NCBI RefSeq assembly: GCF_026229185.1
Contig: NZ_JAGGJA010000002.1
Location: 248,001-312,000 of the forward strand
Origin: Fodinibius salsisoli
GTDB taxonomy: Bacteria; Bacteroidota; Rhodothermia; Balneolales; Balneolaceae
Length of the DNA stretch: 64,000 nt
Direction of reading: 5' to 3'
Below, piece after piece: positions 18,612 through 27,519 of this stretch. Below the pieces are notes generated by a model. It saw only the letters and a program-made list of their open reading frames with translations, had not been told where the DNA came from and did no database searches. A program made the position numbers and the translations under genes. Numbering within the stretch: the first letter of the stretch is position 1; the number at the start of each line of letters is the position of its first letter.

Positions 18612-19439
18612 ATGAGCAACTTATTCGACACCGTCTTTTCTAAATCCCACTTCTCAGTCGCTCTACTGGTTTTGTCAGTATTACTAATGGGCTGCCAAAC
18701 ATCAGAAGAAGAAACTAACCAATCTTCCGATTCGGAATGGATTACCCTCTTTAATGGTAAAGACTTAGACAACTGGACTCCAAAGTTTACGGGCTACGAT
18801 CTGGGAACGAACTACAATAATACTTTTCGGGTCGAGGATGGTCTTTTGACGGTATCTTACGAAGAGTGGGATCAATTTGATGGTGAATTCGGGCATCTTT
18901 TCTATAATGAAAGGGCATTTTCAAATTATAAGATTCGTGCTGAATATCGCTTTATCGGCGAACAAGCCCCCAACGGTCCGGGTTGGGCCATCCGCAATAA
19001 TGGATTAATGTTACATAGCCAGGATCCTAACTCTATGTCCAAGGATCAGGATTTCCCAACCTCTATCGAAGTTCAGCTTTTAGGCGGAAATGGCGAAGAT
19101 CCACGCTCTACGGCCAACCTCTGCACTCCCGGAACGAATGTAGTGATGGATGGGGAACTTTTTACTCCTCACTGTGTCAACTCCAATTCGAAAACCTATC
19201 ATGGCGATCAATGGGTGACCGTTGAGGTTGAGGTACGTGGAAGTGACATTGTAAAGCATTATGTAAACGGCGAAACCGTAATGGATTACACCGATCCCCA
19301 GTATGACAAAAACGATGGGCGGTCAAAAGGATTAGTCGACGGAGACAATTTGCTTATTGATAACGGATATATTTCTATACAGGCGGAGAGCCATCCTACA
19401 CAGTTTCGTAAGATAGAGGTCCTTCCCCTGGACGAATGA
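18612..19439 (+). CDS. Lipoprotein with DUF1080 (3-keto-disaccharide hydrolase-like) domain
   Basis: 275 residues. The lipobox is VLLMGC, followed by an acidic Glu/Ser linker. The domain begins WITLFNGKDLDNWTPKFTG, the hallmark of the concanavalin-like DUF1080 fold, with IRAEYRFIGEQ, GWAIRNNGLMLHSQ, PTSIEVQLLGG and a C-terminal GYISIQAESHPTQFRKIEV. Family members bind or cleave glycosides. Cysteines in LCTPGTN and HCVNSNS may pair. A terminator follows directly. Confidence 0.88.
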   Translation: MSNLFDTVFSKSHFSVALLVLSVLLMGCQTSEEETNQSSDSEWITLFNGKDLDNWTPKFTGYDLGTNYNNTFRVEDGLLTVSYEEWDQFDGEFGHLFYNERAFSNYKIRAEYRFIGEQAPNGPGWAIRNNGLMLHSQDPNSMSKDQDFPTSIEVQLLGGNGEDPRSTANLCTPGTNVVMDGELFTPHCVNSNSKTYHGDQWVTVEVEVRGSDIVKHYVNGETVMDYTDPQYDKNDGRSKGLVDGDNLLIDNGYISIQAESHPTQFRKIEVLPLDE

Positions 19440-19446
19440 ACGTTTA

Positions 19447-19487
19447 AGGCTCCAATAAGTCAATACATATTGGAGCCTCTTGTTTTT
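19447..19487 (+). terminator. Rho-independent terminator after the DUF1080 gene
   Basis: AGGCTCCAATA (19447-19457) pairs exactly with TATTGGAGCCT (19468-19478), followed by CTTGTTTTT. Confidence 0.85.
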
Positions 19488-19507
19488 AAATTAAATCAAC
19501 TACTGCT

Positions 19508-19954
19508 GTGACATACGTTGCGGTTCTCATATCGTTGATATATTTGTTTAATGGCTGCAAGGGGTCAGAAGAGCAACCGCAGCAGCCCCAAGACTATACT
19601 ACCGATTCTCTTTCACAGCTAAATGCAAGCACTCCTGATACGCTTCCGATAATTGCCCATCCAGAACCCGGGTTACCACCGGGACAAGCTACACTGCAAG
19701 CAGAAGTAACTGAGATCTTTTTCAACCAAAAAGAATCTACCGGGCGCCTTAGCCTTCAGGTGCATAGCGTAGAGCAGTATGGCCCCTCAACACCAGCCAT
19801 ACCCGCAAATGATACGCTTAGTATTCTTCTAATGGCTAACCAATTCCAAAACGTTGAAGAAGGAGATACCATCCAGGTTACCGTACAACACAATATTGAA
19901 AGCATCGGTCAAGACAAAAAGCCCGGCTGGTCATTAGTTGATATCAAAAACTAA
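19508..19954 (+). CDS. Small lipoprotein of unknown function
   Basis: 148 residues if the GTG at 19508 is the start; no ATG is available upstream of the lipobox LIYLFNGC. The mature part begins with a Gln/Pro-rich acidic linker and contains a beta-rich domain with AEVTEIFFNQKESTGRLSLQV, LSILLMANQFQNVEEGDTIQV. It may be an OB- or Ig-like fold; no family recognised. The next gene starts 13 bp after its stop, so the two may be co-transcribed. Confidence 0.65.
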   Translation: MTYVAVLISLIYLFNGCKGSEEQPQQPQDYTTDSLSQLNASTPDTLPIIAHPEPGLPPGQATLQAEVTEIFFNQKESTGRLSLQVHSVEQYGPSTPAIPANDTLSILLMANQFQNVEEGDTIQVTVQHNIESIGQDKKPGWSLVDIKN

Positions 19955-19967
19955 CCGCCTTAACGTT

Positions 19968-22900
19968 ATGAATAAATACGCTACGAAACGCTTACTGATT
20001 CTTGCCGGAGTTTCGCTACTGCTTGTTCTGGGTGGCCTCTTCTATTTTCATTCCTCCTCTCCAAAGGATATATCCCTCTTATCGGCTAAGAATGAAAACT
20101 ATGAAGCTAAGCTTTCCGAACTGGATAAAATGGATCGGATTGAGAAAAAGGAAGCACGGGCAGACTATTTCTTCCGGCTGATGCGAGATCCGGCCACAAA
20201 CGCCATCCCTGAAAACATACGCAACCGGGAACTTGACTTTGCTCGCTCCTTACCTTCCATCCAACAGCTTCGGAGTCGGGCAAAGGCTAAGAACCCTTCT
20301 TTTCAGGCGGTTGAATACAGCTGGAGTTCGGCCGGTCCCTTTGACCTCGGCGGGCGTACTCGTGCTTTAGCAGCCGATCAGCGCAATCCGGATATTTTGC
20401 TGGCGGGCGGAGTTTCCGGTGGAATGTGGAAGTCCACAAATCGTGGGTTAAGCTGGCAGCTCAGAACTCCCGACCTGCCCAACCTGAGTGTCACGTCTGT
20501 GGCTCAGGATCCTTTAAACCCGGATACCTGGTATTATGCTTCAGGCGAAGTGCTCGGCAACTCAGCCAGCGCCACAGGGGCAGCCTATTATGGCGAAGGT
20601 ATTTACAAATCTACCGATAATGGGGACAGTTGGTCTCTTTTGCCCCAGACCAATAGTTCTGATATCAGTGGCCTGGTGGCGCCTTTTAATACGGTCAGTC
20701 GCATTATAGTAAGTCCTACAACCGGCAGCGTTTTTGCCTCAAGTACAGGGTTTGGCATTTATAAATCGACAGATGGTGAAACTTTTTCAGGTCCCATACT
20801 GGGCACGGCCGGAGAGCAGCTTTTTACCGATGTAGCCGTAGCCTCAGATGGAACGTTAGGTGCAGTTATTTCAGAAGCGGCCTTCGATGATCAACAATCC
20901 ACCAATCCAAATACGACGAACCATACTCCGGGCATTTTTATTTCTACCAATGATGGATCTGTATGGATCGATATTACTCCGAAAGATTTTCCCACAACCC
21001 ACCGAAGGAGTGTCCTTACCTTTGCTCCAAGCAATCCTGATATTTTATATGTACTCACTCTTAAAGGAGCCAACAACAATACCAATCAGGGGATAAGCTT
21101 TTTTAAAATCAATATTTCAGATCCTTCGAATCCCATAGCTGAGGACCGCTCGGCGAATCTGCCAGACTTTCGAGATAACAGCGGTGATGGCTCCGGATAT
21201 ATGGAAATGCAGGGTGGATATAATATGACCGTTGCCGTTAAACCTGATGACGAAGATTATGTGTTTGTAGGGGGGACGAATCTGTTTCGCTCTACGGATG
21301 GCTTTGCTTCGGTGCCGGCGGGAGGTTATGATGAGACGAATACCAGCCTAAAAAATGAATTTTGGATTGGCGGCTATAATAAAGGCAATACCTTTGCCCA
21401 ATATCCCAAACACCACCCCGATCAACATCGGGTGGTGTTTCCAGAACCTGTTGATAACCCCAACCTTATGATGTCTGGCCATGACGGTGGTTTGAGCTAT
21501 ACCAGCGACGTCTCAGCCTCCTCCGTCGCTTGGGTTAACAGGGATGATAATTACGTAACCTCACAATTCTACACCTCAGCTTTGCCTGAGACATCCGGTG
21601 ATAACCGAATTATGGGCGGTACTCAGGATAATGGCACTCCCCTCTTTCAGGCCGGGCAACCGCAAAGTGAGCCAACAGTCGATATCTCTTCGGGAGATGG
21701 TGGTTATTCCTTCTTTACGGAGGAGAACCTATTTGTTTCTCAACAAAATGGAACGGTTCTTCGATGGACTAATGATTTTTCCCAACTTGCTTATGTCTAT
21801 CCCTCTGAGGCCGATGGACAGTTGTTTATTCATCCGTATGAGATCGATCCAAACGATGCCAACATCATGTATTATCCGGAAAATGATCATCTCTGGAGAA
21901 ATACAAGCCTGAGTGATATTCCCAATAGCAATTCCAGCTCGGGAGCCTCCGAAGGATGGGAAGAGCTGCCAAACCTAACGGTAGGAAATGGGTATATTAT
22001 TTCGACTTTGGAAACCTCTATTGTACCGGCCAACGTACTCTTCTTAGGTGGATACTCGCCCAGTCGGGAGCCTGTTATAAAACACATTCGCAACGCCCAT
22101 ACGACTTCGAGTGAGATCACCGATATCTCTTTGCCGTCGGAACCCTCTTTAAGCGGAGCCTACATCAAAGATATTGCCGTTAATCCGGCTAATATCAATG
22201 AAATTCTGGTCGTGCTCTCTAATTACAATATCGTTGGACTTTATCGGACAACAGATGGTGGTGAAAACTGGACTGCGGTGGAAGGCAATCTGACTGGCAA
22301 CGAAAATAACCCGGGGCCTTCACTTCGTGCCGCCACAATCATACCGGCAGAAGCGGGTGTCTTGTATTTACTGGCCACCAGCACAGGCTTATACTCTACA
22401 CAATCACCTGATGGTTCAAATACCCAGTGGGGACAAGAGGCTCAAAATGTTGTCGGAAATGTAGTTACGGAACATCTTTCCATGCGAATATCCGACGGTG
22501 ATGTGGCGGCCGGCACACACGGTCGCGGCATGCTGTCAGGCAATTTCGAAGGCATCATTAATATCCCAGATTTACCCACCATCCAGCTTGATTCGGGAGA
22601 GGATGCTAAGCAACCCGGGGAGCAAGTGGTAATCAGGGCTTTGAACTTTTCGTTCAGCCCTACATTGACCGACAATGAAGTTATGCTGATCGATACTTTT
22701 GAAGACCAGACGCAAGAAACTCCTGCTGAAGTGATCGAAACCAACGGATCAGAATTAACCCTGCGAATTCCCCGGGATGCAACGCTGCCCAATGCCCCAG
22801 ATAATGAAGTGCAATTAAGTATTAAAGTCGGCGATACGGCTCCCCCCTCTATCCCTTTTACAGTTCTTCCACCTAACCGTTTCTCACTCAATCAAAACTT

Positions 22901-23153
22901 CCCAAATCCCTTCAGAGGCACCACGAATATCTCTTTCGATGTTGCTATGGACAGTGAAATCACACTGATTATTTATTCCATCAACGGTCAAAAAGTTCAA
23001 AGCCCTATCCACGAACAGACTTTTAATGCAGGAACGTACAATCAACAAATTGACCTCTCCAATTTGGCAAGTGGCGTCTATATCTTTCGGATAATCGCAA
23101 AATCAGGTGGACAGACTCAAATAGAGTCCAAAAAAATGACACTCATCAAATGA
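19968..23153 (+). CDS. Secreted BNR/VPS10-repeat protein with T9SS type A sorting domain
   Basis: 1061 residues from the ATG at 19968; the frame is open 30 bp further, into the previous gene, but the signal anchor (KRLLILAGVSLLLVLGGLFYF) fits this start. BNR/Asp-box motifs of sortilin-like propellers appear at about 155 (GGMWKSTNRGLSWQ), 215 (GIYKSTDNGDSWS), 270 (GIYKSTDGETF) and 770 (GLYRTTDGGENWT). An IPT-like region follows, then from about 970 the C-terminal FSLNQNFPNPFRGTTNISF and GVYIFRII, typical of T9SS type A cargo. Probably secreted or surface-attached; substrate unknown. Confidence 0.88.
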   Translation: MNKYATKRLLILAGVSLLLVLGGLFYFHSSSPKDISLLSAKNENYEAKLSELDKMDRIEKKEARADYFFRLMRDPATNAIPENIRNRELDFARSLPSIQQLRSRAKAKNPSFQAVEYSWSSAGPFDLGGRTRALAADQRNPDILLAGGVSGGMWKSTNRGLSWQLRTPDLPNLSVTSVAQDPLNPDTWYYASGEVLGNSASATGAAYYGEGIYKSTDNGDSWSLLPQTNSSDISGLVAPFNTVSRIIVSPTTGSVFASSTGFGIYKSTDGETFSGPILGTAGEQLFTDVAVASDGTLGAVISEAAFDDQQSTNPNTTNHTPGIFISTNDGSVWIDITPKDFPTTHRRSVLTFAPSNPDILYVLTLKGANNNTNQGISFFKINISDPSNPIAEDRSANLPDFRDNSGDGSGYMEMQGGYNMTVAVKPDDEDYVFVGGTNLFRSTDGFASVPAGGYDETNTSLKNEFWIGGYNKGNTFAQYPKHHPDQHRVVFPEPVDNPNLMMSGHDGGLSYTSDVSASSVAWVNRDDNYVTSQFYTSALPETSGDNRIMGGTQDNGTPLFQAGQPQSEPTVDISSGDGGYSFFTEENLFVSQQNGTVLRWTNDFSQLAYVYPSEADGQLFIHPYEIDPNDANIMYYPENDHLWRNTSLSDIPNSNSSSGASEGWEELPNLTVGNGYIISTLETSIVPANVLFLGGYSPSREPVIKHIRNAHTTSSEITDISLPSEPSLSGAYIKDIAVNPANINEILVVLSNYNIVGLYRTTDGGENWTAVEGNLTGNENNPGPSLRAATIIPAEAGVLYLLATSTGLYSTQSPDGSNTQWGQEAQNVVGNVVTEHLSMRISDGDVAAGTHGRGMLSGNFEGIINIPDLPTIQLDSGEDAKQPGEQVVIRALNFSFSPTLTDNEVMLIDTFEDQTQETPAEVIETNGSELTLRIPRDATLPNAPDNEVQLSIKVGDTAPPSIPFTVLPPNRFSLNQNFPNPFRGTTNISFDVAMDSEITLIIYSINGQKVQSPIHEQTFNAGTYNQQIDLSNLASGVYIFRIIAKSGGQTQIESKKMTLIK

Positions 23154-23159
23154 TAAAAT

Positions 23160-23198
23160 GAGGCGTTAAGAATGCTCCAACATATTTCCCAACGCCTC
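23160..23198. terminator. Possible bidirectional terminator between convergent genes
   Basis: GAGGCGTT (23160-23167) pairs with AACGCCTC (23191-23198) with a 23-base loop, between a plus-strand and a minus-strand stop. On the minus strand it is followed by ATTTTATCATTTG, a weak T-rich tail. The plus side lacks one. Confidence 0.4.
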
Positions 23199-23214
23199 TG
23201 CTATCTGGACGACG

Positions 23215-23832
23215 TCAACTCCACTGGGCAATCAACGTTTCAAAGTCCGCCTGTAACGTCTTCCCTTTATCATCCGCATACCATTTGTGCAGCTTTTTAG
23301 CCCATTCCTTTTTACTGATTTCAGGATCATCTTTCCATTCCATCGCCTTCTGCTGAAACTCACCGGGGCGTGGTCCCCATGTTCCGATCTCTTCCAACGT
23401 ATCGGCATCAAAACATATCAGTTTGGGGATAGAACGCCCCCCATTGGTCAAGTATTCATCCATAATATCCAGATGCTCATCCCTCAGGATAAACTTCAAC
23501 TCGATATGGTCATTCTGTTCAGCCATCTTGGCAATTCCCGGAATATTTTGGGCTGCATCGCCACACCATGCTTCGGTAAGCACCAGCCAAACCCAGTCTT
23601 CATCCACCGATTGAATCTGCTTTTTGAGTGAACTTGTAAGCTCCAACTGCTTATCCAGCCGCCGCATCCGCTGGACATTCATTTTGGTATAATTAAGCAT
23701 TGCTTCTGAATGATTGGATCCTGTTGTCTTTCCCTGATCGAGCAAATCGTCAATCAAGGTCCGGTATTCCCTATAGCTCATAGCATCAGCAATGATTTCT
23801 GGGGTAACAAGTTGTTCTGCCGTCTGGCTCAT
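23215..23832 (-). CDS. Thioredoxin-family protein lacking the resolving cysteine
   Basis: 205 residues. A helical N-terminal part (YREYRTLIDDLLDQGKTTG) precedes a thioredoxin-like domain with VWLVLTEAWCGDAAQNIPGI, then GGRSIPKLICFD (cis-Pro) and GTWGPRPGEFQ. The active-site motif is W-C-G-D-A, so only one cysteine of CxxC remains, as in the Thioredoxin_9 group common in Firmicutes and Bacteroidetes. The physiological role is unknown. Convergent with the T9SS gene. Confidence 0.85.
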   Translation of the reverse strand: MSQTAEQLVTPEIIADAMSYREYRTLIDDLLDQGKTTGSNHSEAMLNYTKMNVQRMRRLDKQLELTSSLKKQIQSVDEDWVWLVLTEAWCGDAAQNIPGIAKMAEQNDHIELKFILRDEHLDIMDEYLTNGGRSIPKLICFDADTLEEIGTWGPRPGEFQQKAMEWKDDPEISKKEWAKKLHKWYADDKGKTLQADFETLIAQWS

Positions 23833-23889
23833 AATATTTTTCTCGAAAATTTAAGTTTGTCTTTTGAATATTGGGAGGCTTTAACAGCT

Positions 23890-24825
23890 TTAGCCAAGTA
23901 ACCATTCAGCTATAGATGAAAAAAATATAGATCCGCTATGCTTAAGCATAAGGGTGACAATGAGAAATGATACAAATGCCAGCGAAGTTCCATATTTCAT
24001 ATACATCACGCTCTGGTAATCACTTTGGCTACGTTTAATCAAGGCTTTCAACCTATTATTGATTACCATTCCAACCACACTTCCAGTGATTCCAAATAAT
24101 AATCCCAGCTTCAGATGCTGTAAACAGATTCCCAGGGTAGTCAATAATACGCCGCTAAAGAAGGCCATTCCAAAGAAATAAAGGACAATGGTTTTACCGT
24201 ATGTAATGGCAAATGTACGGTCGCCACGCTTTTGATCTTCTTCCTGCTGGTATAGCTGGGATACGGGGTATAAGCTGAGTAAAATAAGGGTAACGCCAGC
24301 AGCAACAATCCAGATAAAGAAACCAAGCGGTTCATGTCCCGCTGCAATATAGCCCATTAAGACCGTATTAAAACCTGTACTGAAACCAATGGCAATTAAG
24401 CTCTTAAACGGGCGTCCTTTCCAGCGGGTCCATGGACTTGAATACAGCCAAAAAAATAGCATACTCAGGGCGTACAGGGCCACAAAGAATGTTCCCATCG
24501 GAAGTGCCACAAGCAGCCCTATCATTTGGAGAAATAGGGAAGCCAGCCACATCCAGGGATGCATCTTGGGAGGATTTTTTAACCCGCCAATCGGTCCCTC
24601 ATCCCGATCCCAAAAGGAATTATAGGCTGTTGCGCCTCCAAACAGTAAGAGATGGATATTTAAAAACTGGACAATAAACCAGTTGGTATCGAAATCATCA
24701 CTCAACAGGCCACCCATTAAAAAAGCACCTGACAAGATAAAAAACTGGTAGTGAAGGCGTAGATGAAGCACAAAATGCCAAATCTGAACAAGCCAGGGAA
24801 CGTTCCGTTTGGTAATCTCAGCCAC
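23890..24825 (-). CDS. UbiA-family membrane prenyltransferase
   Basis: 311 residues with about eight to nine hydrophobic spans. The first polar motif, AYNSFWDRDEGPIGGLKNP, matches the N-x3-D-x-D-like prenyl-diphosphate/Mg site of UbiA enzymes. The second region YQQEEDQKRGDRTFA corresponds to the D-x2-x-D loop. It would transfer an isoprenoid chain to an aromatic or lipid acceptor in the membrane. The acceptor cannot be told and no quinone genes flank it. Confidence 0.82.
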   Translation of the reverse strand: MAEITKRNVPWLVQIWHFVLHLRLHYQFFILSGAFLMGGLLSDDFDTNWFIVQFLNIHLLLFGGATAYNSFWDRDEGPIGGLKNPPKMHPWMWLASLFLQMIGLLVALPMGTFFVALYALSMLFFWLYSSPWTRWKGRPFKSLIAIGFSTGFNTVLMGYIAAGHEPLGFFIWIVAAGVTLILLSLYPVSQLYQQEEDQKRGDRTFAITYGKTIVLYFFGMAFFSGVLLTTLGICLQHLKLGLLFGITGSVVGMVINNRLKALIKRSQSDYQSVMYMKYGTSLAFVSFLIVTLMLKHSGSIFFSSIAEWLLG

Positions 24826-24908
24826 GCAAAATTATTAATGAAAGATTAAGTTTATCATACCGATTTTAGACTTATCAATCCACCGAAAGTTTGGTATTTT
24901 AGGAAGCC

Positions 24909-25814
24909 ATGATTACGACTAACATTACCATACCAAGCTACATTTCCACAAAGCTCAGCGCTAAAGAGTGGAAACAAGAAAAAAATGAGCACGAGCGGCT
25001 AATAGCCAAACAGATTGATGATTATCTTGATCGCCGGAGTCAACAACAGAAAGATCCGGTGATGGATTTCCTTTTCGAATATTATGCTTTTCGTCCGGCC
25101 CATCTCAAGCGCTGGTCACCGGGCTTGGGAACGCTTTTGCAGGATGGCGGCAGCTACGACTGGCGGTTTGATGAAATGGAACCAATTGGTGAGGATTCTT
25201 TTTTGGACATAACCCACTTCCCTGATGATCGTATTTCGGCACTACAGTGGATTTTAACGGTACTCGAAAATTCGCTGCATCGAAAACCTTCATTCGGATG
25301 TTTTGGCATGCACGAATGGGCCATGGTCTATAAAGCAGACCGTATTCGTCATAATCACCTTTCGTTGCGCATGGAAATGGACGAGCTTGCCGAATTTGTG
25401 GAGTCACGTCCGCTGGTCTGTACCCATTTCGATGCTTTCCGCTTTTTTACCGATGAGGCCAAACCGTACAATAAGTTCGAGTTAAATCGGAATAACTTCC
25501 ATGAGATGGAACAACCCGGCTGCCTGCATACCAATATGGATTTATACAAATGGTCCTTCAAGATGTATCCCTGGATTTCCAGCAGTACTATTCGCCGAGC
25601 TTTTGAACTGGCCGTCCAAACAAGAGTAATGGATATGAAAGCCAGTCCCTATGATTTGCGAGAACAGGGCCTGGAACCCATCAGGATTGAGACCGAAGAA
25701 GGACGGCTTGAGTATGTAGAAAAACAGCGTGCCATCCACCAGAAGTCACAACCCATTCGCCAGCAATTAATTACAGAATACCAGGGCATATTACAGGCAC
25801 TGGATGAGCTATAA
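24909..25814 (+). CDS. Conserved protein often labelled 3-methyladenine DNA glycosylase
   Basis: 301 residues. I recognise the segment DFLFEYYAFRPAHLKRWSPG, which marks a conserved family present in many bacteria and usually named 3-methyladenine DNA glycosylase in annotation. No helix-hairpin-helix motif with catalytic Asp, typical of AlkA or Tag, is evident. Conserved-looking segments include GCFGMHEWAMVYK, RFFTDEAKPYNKFELNR, QPGCLHTNMDLYKW and VMDMKASPYDLREQG. The last are rich in His, Asp and Tyr, suggestive of an enzyme. The glycosylase name should be treated as unproven. The gene is divergent from UbiA. Confidence 0.6.
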   Translation: MITTNITIPSYISTKLSAKEWKQEKNEHERLIAKQIDDYLDRRSQQQKDPVMDFLFEYYAFRPAHLKRWSPGLGTLLQDGGSYDWRFDEMEPIGEDSFLDITHFPDDRISALQWILTVLENSLHRKPSFGCFGMHEWAMVYKADRIRHNHLSLRMEMDELAEFVESRPLVCTHFDAFRFFTDEAKPYNKFELNRNNFHEMEQPGCLHTNMDLYKWSFKMYPWISSSTIRRAFELAVQTRVMDMKASPYDLREQGLEPIRIETEEGRLEYVEKQRAIHQKSQPIRQQLITEYQGILQALDEL

Positions 25815-25934
25815 GATCTAATTCAAGTTCGAGCTTAATGCTATGCTCCAAGGGAGCTCCGTTCCCGCTTCTTGAAATTAAGAAAACTCGGGAGTAAAAC
25901 TCACTCAAATCTGATATGTACAATAAAAGCTTGC

Positions 25935-27125
25935 TTACTTTGGAAAAGAAACTTTCCCAAAATTTACTCTTTCCTTTTTTTCATTCAAACCAATTTGGAA
26001 TCCTTTTCCAGAAAGGGCCTCATTAGCCAAAACGGCAAAGCAAACGGCTTCTTTGGCATCCGGGTTAAAGTATTGCGCGCCAAAAGGAACAAATGCTGCT
26101 TTTGGCAACTGTTGCTTCAAACGATACATCAAAGCGTTATTATGAATCCCTCCCCCGCTCGTTAGTATTTCCATTTCATCCGAAGCATCCACTTTTTTAA
26201 TCGCCTCTGCAATTGTTTCTGCCGTTAATTCAACCAGGGTAGCTAACAGATCCTTATCCGATATTGCTTTGACATTGGCCTGGTCACGGGCCTGTTCTAC
26301 ATACTTCCAGTTAAATAACTCTGGGCCCGTTGTTTTCGGCATTGCTTGCTCAAAATAAGGATTGGCTTTTAACGCCTCCAGCAAGGCTTTATTCACAACT
26401 CCTTTTTGTGCTTCGGTTCCACCTTCATCAAACGGTTTATCCAGCAGGCGGCGAGCTGCGGCATCCAGCAGGGTATTCCCCGGCCCGGTGTCAGCACTTA
26501 TAGCATCCAAGGCAGAAGAAGCCGGTACATAGGTGAAATTGGCAATTCCTCCAATGTTGAGTAATATTCGATCTTTATGAGAATCACGGAACAAGAGCTG
26601 GTCAATTAAAGCCGCCATGGGTGCCCCTTCCCCTCCAGCAGCGGTATGTTTCTGACGAAAATCGCTGATCGTCAAAATGCCCGTTTTATGTGCTATATGA
26701 TCCCCGTCACCTATCTGTAAAGTTGCATGTGGAAACTCCGCCCGTTGATGTTTTGATTTCGGCGCATGATAGATCGTCTGGCCGTGGCTGGCTATACAGT
26801 CAACTTCAGAAGGATTGATGCGCCATCCTTCCAGTGTATCCAAAATGATCTCAGCCGTAAAATGTCCCAGGTAGGTGTGCATCAGGCAGACATCTTCCAA
26901 GCTGCACCGCGGCACAGAGATAACCTTCTGTAATAGGTCCTTCAGCTTCTCAGAATAGGCGACGGTTTCAAATTCCAACAAAGAAATTTCCGTTTCTTTA
27001 CCCTTTCCGGTCAACTGGCACAGTACCAGATCGAGTCCATCCATAGAGGTGCCCGACATCAATCCAAGTATAATTTTCTTTTTCTTTTGAGCAGCTTGGG
27101 CAAGCAGGGAAATTTGATTATTCAT
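25935..27125 (-). CDS. anmK: Anhydro-N-acetylmuramic acid kinase
   Basis: 396 residues, close to the family length. The signature GLMSGTSMDGLDLVLCQL (about 22-39) is the AnmK N-terminal phosphate-binding motif. IASHGQTIYHAP, LQIGDGDHIA, RILLNIGGIANFTYV and SADTGPGN are ASKHA-type active-site motifs, with LTSGGGIHN near the C-terminus. The enzyme phosphorylates anhydroMurNAc and opens the anhydro ring to MurNAc-6-P in peptidoglycan recycling. It is divergently arranged with the small gene at 27206. Confidence 0.95.
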   Translation of the reverse strand: MNNQISLLAQAAQKKKKIILGLMSGTSMDGLDLVLCQLTGKGKETEISLLEFETVAYSEKLKDLLQKVISVPRCSLEDVCLMHTYLGHFTAEIILDTLEGWRINPSEVDCIASHGQTIYHAPKSKHQRAEFPHATLQIGDGDHIAHKTGILTISDFRQKHTAAGGEGAPMAALIDQLLFRDSHKDRILLNIGGIANFTYVPASSALDAISADTGPGNTLLDAAARRLLDKPFDEGGTEAQKGVVNKALLEALKANPYFEQAMPKTTGPELFNWKYVEQARDQANVKAISDKDLLATLVELTAETIAEAIKKVDASDEMEILTSGGGIHNNALMYRLKQQLPKAAFVPFGAQYFNPDAKEAVCFAVLANEALSGKGFQIGLNEKKERVNFGKVSFPK

Positions 27126-27205
27126 ACATTGATTGACTTATCAGGATTATGTATTCTGGAACAGAAAATAACAGGAAGATTCACCTAACACGCAATTGTT
27201 TTATC

Positions 27206-27457
27206 ATGGATGAATTGAATGACACCGATTATGAAGCATATGAACAAGATATCGAACTATTGGTCGATACCCTTCGCAAGTGTTTCGATGCCCCTAAAGC
27301 CCGATACAACGTTATAGGTCACCAGAATACCCTTTTTATTGAAATTGAAGGACTGGATGAGCTAAGCAATGAAGAAATTTCGGAAGTTGCTGAACCCGTT
27401 CTTGAAGAATTGGATATGGATTTTGACGAAATATCCCTCCTGCCTCTTAAAAAATGA
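27206..27457 (+). CDS. Small acidic protein of unknown function
   Basis: 83 residues from the ATG at 27206 (MDELNDTDYEAYEQDIEL). An ATG at 27149 would add 19 basic residues unlike the rest and overlaps the anmK promoter region. It is strongly acidic, with a predicted helix-strand-helix pattern (LVDTLRKCFD, FIEIEGLD, EVAEPVLEELDMDFD). No family recognised. It lies 62 bp before the threonine synthase gene, same strand. Confidence 0.62.
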   Translation: MDELNDTDYEAYEQDIELLVDTLRKCFDAPKARYNVIGHQNTLFIEIEGLDELSNEEISEVAEPVLEELDMDFDEISLLPLKK

Positions 27458-27519
27458 TATCCTGCAGTAAGTAAACTATCTTTAAAAAGTATCTCTTTTA
27501 GCACCCTAAAGTCTAATCT

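Noticed and set aside
22442-22891. Minus-strand frame of 149 codons within the BNR/T9SS gene
   Set aside because: Antisense shadow; Ser/Val-rich composition typical of reverse frames.
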